Positions 41,331 to 46,833 of a stretch of 46,833 bases of DNA are shown one piece after another (position 1 is the first letter of the stretch; each line of letters begins with the position of its first letter). Location of the stretch: the NCBI GenBank assembly GCA_035527275.1, contig DATLBA010000082.1:1-46833 (forward strand). The letters are read 5' to 3'. Position numbers and translations under genes: made by a program. Source of the stretch: DATLBA01 sp035527275 (GTDB lineage: Bacteria > Planctomycetota > Phycisphaerae > FEN-1346). Under the pieces are notes generated by a model. It was not told where the DNA came from and did not search any database. It was given only the letters and a program-made list of their open reading frames with translations.

Positions 41331-43403
41331 CTATTTTCTACCGATGAGTTTTAGGAAGGCTTCCTCGTCCAACGTCTTGATCCCGTGCTTCTCGGCCGCG
41401 CGCACCTTCGTCACCCCAGGATTGGATCCCACCACGACGAAATCGGTGTTTTTCGAGACGCTGCCCGTTGCCTTTCCGCCCGCCAGGCGAATCGCTTCCT
41501 GGGCCTCGTCGCGCGTCATGGATTCTAGTTCCCCCGTCACGACAACGGTCTTCCCCGAAAGCGGGCCCTTGGCCGCTCGCCATCCCGGCGCGCCGGGACC
41601 TTCGGAGACCCGCGCCTTCATCTTCGGGCGGATGCCGTGCTGTTTCAGTTTTTCGACAAGGTGGCGGTTCTGTTTATTGCCAAACCACTCGACGACGCTC
41701 CGCGCCACCTCCGGTCCGACATCCTCCACCTCGAGGAGCCGCTCTTCGTCGGCCTTGGCCAGGGCGTCGAGGGAGCCGAACGCCGCCGCGAGCGTCTCGG
41801 CCAGCGCGCGGCCCACGTGGCGGATGCCCAGGCCGTATAGAACCCGCGGCAGGGAGGCCCCTTTGCTTTTTTCAGCGGCCTCGATGAGGTTCGAGGCGCT
41901 CTTCTCGGCCATGCGATCAAGGCCCGCAACCTCGTCCGCCTGAAGTTCAAACAGGTCCGCCAGGTCGTTGACCAGTCCGCATTCCACGAGTTGGTCCACG
42001 ACTTTGTCGCCCAGGCCGTCGATGTCGAGCGCCTGCTTCGAGCCGAAGTGCTTGATGTGTTCCTTCAACTGGGCCGGGCAGGAGGCGCTCGTGCATCGCG
42101 TGATCGCCTCGCCCTCGGGCTTGACCGTCTTCGAGCCGCACACCGGGCACTTGGTCGGCAGGTGGTATTTCTTCGCGCCCGCCCGCCGCTTCTTCTTGAC
42201 GACCTGGACGACGTGGGGAATCACGTCGCCGGCGCGCTCCACGAGGACCGTGTCGCCGACGCGGATGTCCTTGCGGTCGATTTCGTCCTGATTGTGGAGG
42301 CTGACGTGGGTGACGGTCACGCCGCCGATTGGGACCGGCTCGAGAACGGCGACCGGCGTGACGGCGCCGGTGCGTCCGACCTGGGCGTTGATTTCCTTGA
42401 TGCGTGTGGTTTCCCGTCGCGGGGCGAACTTATAGGCGACGGCCCAGCGCGGATTCGCCGCACGCACGCCCAGCGTCTCCTGGTCCGCCAGGCGATCCAC
42501 CTTGAACACACACCCGTCGATCTCGTAGGCAAGATCGTCGCGGCGCTTCTCCAGGTTGTGATGCCACGCGACGGCTTCGTCGGTGGTCTCGACCCGGACC
42601 GACTCCGGGCAGGTCTTCAGACCCAGCGACCGCATCGCCTCGAGGCTTTCCCGCTGCATCTCCGGCCGCCAACTGGAAGAGGGAGCAATCTCCCAGAAGA
42701 AAATGCGCAGCGGCCGCTCAGCCGTGATCCTCGGGTCCAGTTGCCTCAGGCTCCCGGCGGCGGCGTTCCGCGGGTTGGCGAACGTCTTTCTGCCCGCCTC
42801 TTCCTGCTCCCGGTTGAACGCCGCGAACTCCTCTCTCTCCAGATAGACCTCGCCGCGGACGACGAGGTGGTCCGGCATCGGCGTTTCGCCCTCCCTCAGA
42901 CGAAGCGGGACCTCGGGAATCGTCCGGATGTTGGCGGTGATGTCCTCGCCGGTCGTCCCGTCGCCGCGCGTGCTGGCGCTGGTGAGCCGGCCGCCGTCGA
43001 AGACGATTTCGACGCTCACGCCGTCGAACTTCGGCTCGGCCACCAGGGGGATGGTTTGGCGGCCGAGTTCCTTCGCGCACGTCTCATAGAAATGCCGCAT
43101 TTCCTCCTCGGTATAGACCGAGAGGAGGCTGCGCATCGGCGTCTCGTGCTCGACGGTTGCGAAGCCTTCGCGCGGCCGGCCGCCCACGCGCTGGGTAGGC
43201 GAGTCGGGCGTGACGAGGTCCGGCCACTCCTGTTCGATGGCCCGAAGTTCAAGCATGAGTTCGTCGTACTCGGCGTCGGAGATGACCGGATCGTCGAGGA
43301 CGTGGTAGCGGTAGTTGTGGTGTTCGATCCGGCGGCGGAGGTCCTCGGCGCGCTTGGCCGCGGCGGCCTTCGTGGTCTTCGATGTGTCTTTCTTCGAGGT
43401 CAC
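41331..43403 (-). CDS. ligA: NAD-dependent DNA ligase
   Basis: A 690-residue LigA, the expected length. The adenylation domain has the lysine motif EPKFDGVSVE near residue 117, followed by the OB fold and a four-cysteine zinc finger (CPVCG...CTSASCPAQ, residues ~405-430). Helix-hairpin-helix repeats (QALDIDGLGDKVV ... LYGLGIRHVGRALAE) come next and a C-terminal BRCT domain starts at PLSGKTVVVTGEL. It seals nicks during replication and repair. The start is GTG at 43403 overlapping the polX stop as GTGA, so ligase output is translationally coupled to PolX. Confidence 0.97.
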   Translation of the reverse strand: MTSKKDTSKTTKAAAAKRAEDLRRRIEHHNYRYHVLDDPVISDAEYDELMLELRAIEQEWPDLVTPDSPTQRVGGRPREGFATVEHETPMRSLLSVYTEEEMRHFYETCAKELGRQTIPLVAEPKFDGVSVEIVFDGGRLTSASTRGDGTTGEDITANIRTIPEVPLRLREGETPMPDHLVVRGEVYLEREEFAAFNREQEEAGRKTFANPRNAAAGSLRQLDPRITAERPLRIFFWEIAPSSSWRPEMQRESLEAMRSLGLKTCPESVRVETTDEAVAWHHNLEKRRDDLAYEIDGCVFKVDRLADQETLGVRAANPRWAVAYKFAPRRETTRIKEINAQVGRTGAVTPVAVLEPVPIGGVTVTHVSLHNQDEIDRKDIRVGDTVLVERAGDVIPHVVQVVKKKRRAGAKKYHLPTKCPVCGSKTVKPEGEAITRCTSASCPAQLKEHIKHFGSKQALDIDGLGDKVVDQLVECGLVNDLADLFELQADEVAGLDRMAEKSASNLIEAAEKSKGASLPRVLYGLGIRHVGRALAETLAAAFGSLDALAKADEERLLEVEDVGPEVARSVVEWFGNKQNRHLVEKLKQHGIRPKMKARVSEGPGAPGWRAAKGPLSGKTVVVTGELESMTRDEAQEAIRLAGGKATGSVSKNTDFVVVGSNPGVTKVRAAEKHGIKTLDEEAFLKLIGRK

Positions 43404-45133
43404 GCGGAACCTTTCTCATCACGGCTGCGCAAACGTTTTCGCAAGGCCGAAGCCGATAGCGTGTTCAGCACGTCGCCCTCCTCCAGCCACCCGCGCCGGG
43501 CCACCCCGATGCCGTATTCCATCAGGTCCAGTTCGCTCACGCGATGGGCGTCGGTCGAGATAACCATCGCGAGACCCATCTCCTTGGCCCGTTTGCAATA
43601 GATGTCCGGCAGGTCCAGGCGCACAGGATGGGCGTTAATCTCCAGCAAAACGCCGTGCTCGCGGCAGGCGTCGAAGACCCGGTCCACGTCGAACTGAATC
43701 GGGTCGCGGCTGCCGATGTGTCGGCCGAACGGGTGGCCCAGGCCGTGGACCACGCCGGACGCGATGGCGGCCAGGAGGCGCTCCGTCATTTTCGCTTCCG
43801 GCAAATCAAAATAACTGTGGACGCTGGCGACGACCCAATCAAGCCCAGCGAGGGCCTTTTCCGGCAGGTCGAGCCGCCCGCCCTTCAGGATGTCCACTTC
43901 GATGCCCGCGAGGAGCAGGAACTTCTTCTCGCGCGCCGCCACTTCGCGGATGCGCTCGGCATGTTCCTTCAGGCGTCGCTCGTCCAGCCCGTGGGCAACC
44001 GTCACGGCCTGCGAATGGTCCGTGATCGCCAGATACCGGTATCCGCGCTCCTTCGCGCCCTGGACCATTTCCTCGATGGTGGCATGGCCGTCGGTCGCGT
44101 CGGTGTGGACGTGAAGGTCGCCTTTGATGTCCTTGTGCTCGACGAGTGTCGGCAGGTTCCCCTTTTCGGCGGCCTCGACCTCGCCGCGATCCTCGCGCAA
44201 CTCCGGCGGAATCCACGGCAGTTTGAACTTGCCGTAAACCTCTTCTTCCGTTTTCCCTGCGATCCGCCGCTTGCCGCGAAACAGGCCGTATTCGTTCAAC
44301 TTCCACTTGCGCCTCTGGGCGTGCTTGCGGACGGCGATGTTGTGGGCCTTGGAGCCGGTGAAATACATCTGGGCGGCGCCGAACGCTGCCGCGTCGAAAA
44401 AGCGAAAATCCACCTCCAGCCCGCTCGCCAGCCGCACGAACACCTTCTCTTCGCCCCGGGCCAGGACGTCGGCCACCGGCCCATACTCTAGGATGCCTTC
44501 AATCGCTTTCTCGCGGTCCGAGGCCTCGACGAGGATATCGAGGTCGCCGATGGTTTCGCGTCGGCGGCGGAAACTGCCGGCCGTCTCCCACCGCGTGATG
44601 CTCTTGACGCCCGCCAGATGCCGGCCGATGGCGGCCACCTGCTCGGAGGCGTCTTGGATGCTGATGCGTCCCGCTTCCGCCTCAATTGTCTTCAGGCCCT
44701 TGAGGATGTTCTGCTCGGTTTTTCCGCCGAATCCGGGCAGGTCCCGGAGTTTCCCTTCCTCCGCCGCCTGCTTCAGACCTTCGAGGTCCGCGATGCCGAG
44801 TTTGTCGTGCAGGACCTTGGCGCGCTTGGCGCCGAGCCCTTTGACGTCGAGCAGGTCCGTCAGATGGGCCGGCACCTTTTTCTTGAGGTCTTCGAGGGTG
44901 CGGCAGGTGCCCGTCTCGAGGATTTCGTGGATCTTTTCTGAGAGGCTCTTGCCGATGCCCGGAAGATCCATGAGGACCTTGCCGGCTGCCACGAGGTCGG
45001 CGACGCGCTCGGGCAGGTCGCGAATCGCCCGCGCGCCGTTGCGGTAGGAGCGGATGCGGAAGGCGTTCTCGTCCTGGATTTCCAGGATGTCGGCGATTTC
45101 CTCGAAGACGGCTGCCACCTCGCTGTTTTCCAT
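43400..45133 (-). CDS. polX: DNA polymerase X with PHP exonuclease domain
   Basis: A 577-residue bacterial PolX. Residues ~1-150 contain the N-terminal helical domain and helix-hairpin-helix motifs (LMDLPGIGKSLSEKI, LLDVKGLGAKRAKVL, LRDLPGFGGKTEQNI). The palm nucleotidyltransferase signature is AGSFRRRRETIGDLDILVEA near residues 185-205, with the two catalytic Asp. The C-terminal PHP domain (~330-577) begins KGDLHVHTDATDGHATIEEM and carries the metal-site ITDHSQAVTVAHGL. It fills gaps in base-excision repair. ATG at 45133 is chosen over GTG at 45139 for its spacing to GGAGG. ligA follows with overlapping codons. Confidence 0.95.
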   Translation of the reverse strand: MENSEVAAVFEEIADILEIQDENAFRIRSYRNGARAIRDLPERVADLVAAGKVLMDLPGIGKSLSEKIHEILETGTCRTLEDLKKKVPAHLTDLLDVKGLGAKRAKVLHDKLGIADLEGLKQAAEEGKLRDLPGFGGKTEQNILKGLKTIEAEAGRISIQDASEQVAAIGRHLAGVKSITRWETAGSFRRRRETIGDLDILVEASDREKAIEGILEYGPVADVLARGEEKVFVRLASGLEVDFRFFDAAAFGAAQMYFTGSKAHNIAVRKHAQRRKWKLNEYGLFRGKRRIAGKTEEEVYGKFKLPWIPPELREDRGEVEAAEKGNLPTLVEHKDIKGDLHVHTDATDGHATIEEMVQGAKERGYRYLAITDHSQAVTVAHGLDERRLKEHAERIREVAAREKKFLLLAGIEVDILKGGRLDLPEKALAGLDWVVASVHSYFDLPEAKMTERLLAAIASGVVHGLGHPFGRHIGSRDPIQFDVDRVFDACREHGVLLEINAHPVRLDLPDIYCKRAKEMGLAMVISTDAHRVSELDLMEYGIGVARRGWLEEGDVLNTLSASALRKRLRSRDEKGSA

Positions 45134-45171
45134 CGCCACCTCGCCTCCGCAGCCTCTGCGACGCCTCTGTT

Positions 45172-45200
45172 ATTGGCGCACAGCCGAAGCCCGGCGTCAA
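45172..45200 (-). promoter_or_regulatory. Weak promoter candidate for the polX-ligA operon
   Basis: Minus strand TTGACG (45195-45200), 17-bp spacer, GCCAAT (45172-45177). The -35 box is good, the -10 poor. Confidence 0.35.
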
Positions 45201-45370
45201 GCGCCTATCGAAATGGGTCCGGTGTGCCACCTCGTGATGGCCCTTCGGGCGCGCGGCCGTTTGCGGCGGTCAGTGACATACATCCGGCACTGCGGGCCAC
45301 TATAAGGCTTGCCCCTGCCGGCCCTGACGCGACAATCCCGGCAGACCGAAACCGGGAAAGGGGGCTCGCC

Positions 45371-45664
45371 GTGCCACTCGCGACCCACCAACGCGCCCGC
45401 CTCCGCCTTCTTCGTGTGATTAAGTGCTTGCGGCTTCTGGAGCGCGGCTGCTATAGTGCGGAGGACATGGCGGGCCACTTCCGCGTCAGCAAGCGCACGA
45501 TTTATCGCGACCTGCGGTTGTTGGCCGAGGCTGGCGTGCCGCTCGCCCGGCGAACCACCGACCGCCGCTACCACGTGCCCTCACGCTGGCCTGCCACACA
45601 GACCGCCCTGCCGGGGGCCGGAAGGGAGCCATCGTGCACGTCGGCCGACTCCATCGCGTCCTGA
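45371..45664 (+). CDS. Small HTH_11-type transcriptional regulator
   Basis: A 97-residue protein beginning at GTG 45371 behind AAAGGGGG. Residues ~10-65 form a DeoR/HTH_11-like winged helix (LLRVIKCLRLLERGCYSAEDMAGHFRVSKRTIYRDLRLLAEAGVPL). The remainder is Pro/Ala/Ser-rich with no effector domain. The winged helix closely parallels that of the next gene (RLHRVLKIITLLQSRRFYNA...VSRRTIYRDLDMIEKAGIPF), as if duplicated. The genes overlap by 31 bp. It may be a DNA-binding partner or antagonist of the WYL protein; this is inference. Confidence 0.7.
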   Translation: MPLATHQRARLRLLRVIKCLRLLERGCYSAEDMAGHFRVSKRTIYRDLRLLAEAGVPLARRTTDRRYHVPSRWPATQTALPGAGREPSCTSADSIAS

Positions 45665-46605
45665 AAATCATCACCCTTCTGCAGAGCCGCCGATTCTACA
45701 ACGCGAACCAGTTGGCGACCGATTGCGGCGTGTCGCGGCGGACCATCTACCGCGACCTCGACATGATTGAGAAGGCCGGCATCCCCTTCTACTACGACCG
45801 CAAAGCCGGCGGCTATCAGATCCACCAGACCGGCCTGCTGCCGGCCATCAATTTGAACCTCGAAGAAGCGCTCGCGCTGGTTCTGATGGCGTCGGAGTTG
45901 GGCCGCACAGGGCGCCTGCCGCTTTTTCAGCCCGCCCGCGATGCCGCCGCCAAGGTCGAATCGTCTCTGCCGCTCGGCCTTCGGGCCACTCTCGGCAACC
46001 TTATTCAGAACATGGCCGTCCGCCCCGCCGCCACCGCCCGGCACAACGCCCTCCAGGAAGCCTACCGCACCGTCCAGCGCGCCATCATCAAACGCCAGAC
46101 CCTGGAAGCCGCCTATATCTCTTTCCACGAGGCGGCCAAGATTCGAACCCTCCTCGACCCCTATTGGCTGATGTTCTACGAGCGGGCGTGGTATCTCATC
46201 GGGCGCTCCTCCCGACACCGGGCCATCCGCACCTTCAAACTCGGACGCTTCCAGGACCTTCGGCCAACCGGCAAAACGTTCAAGCGCCCGCGCCGCCTCA
46301 CCCTGGAAAAGCACCTCGGCAACGCCTGGCGGATGATGCGCGGGGAGAAGACCTACGAGGTCGAACTGAAGTTCAGCCCGCTTGTCGGACCAAACGTGGC
46401 CGAGGTCAACTGGCATAAGACCCAGAAGATCCGCTGGGATGACGAGGGAGTCGTCTATTTCTCCTGCACGGTGGACGGGTTGGACGAGGTCGTCTGGTGG
46501 GTCCTCGGGTACGGTCCGGAGGTCGAGGTCCTGAAGCCCCCGGAACTCAAGCGCCGCATCGCGGAGATGGCTCGCCGGATGCTGCACCTCTATGAATCGG
46601 CATAG
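45634..46605 (+). CDS. WYL-domain transcriptional regulator
   Basis: A 323-residue regulator. Residues ~1-60 are a HTH_11 winged helix with VSRRTIYRDLDMIEKAGIPFYYDRKAGGY. Residues ~120-225 contain a WYL domain (EAAYISFHEAAKIRTLLDPYWLMFYERAWYLIGR, then RAIRTFKLGRFQDL), and the C terminus is a WCX-type domain (VEVLKPPELKRRIAEMARRML). WYL proteins bind nucleic acid or nucleotide ligands and often control stress, DNA-damage or phage-defence genes. GTG at 45634 follows GGAAGGGAG and overlaps the preceding gene. Targets are unknown; the divergent polX operon is a candidate. Confidence 0.9.
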   Translation: MHVGRLHRVLKIITLLQSRRFYNANQLATDCGVSRRTIYRDLDMIEKAGIPFYYDRKAGGYQIHQTGLLPAINLNLEEALALVLMASELGRTGRLPLFQPARDAAAKVESSLPLGLRATLGNLIQNMAVRPAATARHNALQEAYRTVQRAIIKRQTLEAAYISFHEAAKIRTLLDPYWLMFYERAWYLIGRSSRHRAIRTFKLGRFQDLRPTGKTFKRPRRLTLEKHLGNAWRMMRGEKTYEVELKFSPLVGPNVAEVNWHKTQKIRWDDEGVVYFSCTVDGLDEVVWWVLGYGPEVEVLKPPELKRRIAEMARRMLHLYESA

Positions 46606-46684
46606 TAAGGCACAAGAGTGACCTCCGTTTCCGAGGCGTGGACTCAGCGGCCGGCCCACGGGCGCCGGTCGGGGGCGTGCGCGC

Positions 46685-46790
46685 ACATATTGCGCAAGGC
46701 CGATATGTTGGCGGGCGGTTTTGGGTAGGTTTTGGGGGATTTTGGCCCGTTTTGGAAGGTAAATCGGGCCTGGCGCTGGCGCCAGGGGGA
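46685..46790. repeat. Right copy of window-end inverted repeat
   Basis: Reverse-complement match to 1-106. From left to right: ACATAT (46685-46690), ATATGT (46703-46708), a G/T-rich stretch with several TTTTGG words, then the GGCCTGGCGCTGGCGCCAGG palindromic core near 46768-46787. The inner ~25 bp are nearly identical to the left copy; the middle differs by small indels. No credible gene overlaps it. Confidence 0.75.
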
Positions 46791-46833
46791 TTCGGGGGCC
46801 GAAATGTCAAGATAGGCAAGGCGTTTTCGGGCG

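Noticed and set aside
46547..46819. Open frame through the right terminal repeat
   Set aside because: Covers the repeat and the end of the WYL gene antisense; Pro/Arg-rich with no domain.

Overview
The window is a GC-rich, gene-dense bacterial segment with about 40 protein genes and no rRNA, tRNA or CRISPR array that I can see. The gene content suggests an uncultured planctomycete, probably Phycisphaerae-like. The reasons are DUF1080 (3-keto-disaccharide hydrolase-like) proteins, Tat-exported Gfo/Idh/MocA oxidoreductases, a SpoVG with a zinc-ribbon insertion, and many lipoproteins and membrane glycosyltransferases. This placement is inference, because no marker phylogeny could be run. Both ends of the window carry copies of one ~106-bp repeat in opposite orientation, so this is plausibly a contig that broke at a dispersed repeat family.

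Left part (0.2-8 kb): AMMECR1-domain protein and a YqaA-type membrane protein (minus strand); an isoprenylcysteine-methyltransferase-like protein; ispE-spoVG behind a near-consensus promoter; ilvB with a long GC-rich leader; an MFS transporter with a 140-residue cytoplasmic insertion, followed by an intrinsic terminator.

Sugar/electron-transfer region (8-21 kb): a secreted DUF1080-redoxin fusion and a Tat-exported Gfo/Idh/MocA protein on the minus strand. Diverging from them are a secreted xylose-isomerase-like TIM barrel, a second Tat Gfo/Idh/MocA protein, a seven-haem cytochrome c coupled to it by stop/start overlap, and a small cytochrome-b-like membrane protein. Next come a GT2 and, on the minus strand, an ATGA-coupled trio: discoidin-like lipoprotein, Agl23-like membrane glycosyltransferase fused to ApbE flavin transferase, and a second DUF1080 protein. 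My main hypothesis is an extracytoplasmic keto-sugar pathway whose electrons enter a haem/quinone chain.

Middle (21-36 kb): prfB (RF2) with the classic +1 frameshift site and a consensus promoter that seems to give a leaderless mRNA; DinB-like and stand-alone LigD phosphoesterase proteins; then an envelope/polysaccharide region (DUF2304, GT2, GT4, methyltransferase, two GT39-like proteins, nucleotide-sugar dehydrogenase). Part of it (about 27.1-29 kb) is visibly AT-richer than its surroundings. A lipoprotein-JAMM protease pair and an SMP-30-like protein also lie here.

Right part (36-46.8 kb): a secreted coiled-coil protein, a beta-hydroxyacid dehydrogenase, the AmmeMemoRadiSam radical SAM enzyme, a site-2 protease with CBS domains, and a polX-ligA-2-hydroxyacid dehydrogenase operon. 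Two overlapping HTH regulators, the second a WYL protein, close the gene content before the terminal repeat.
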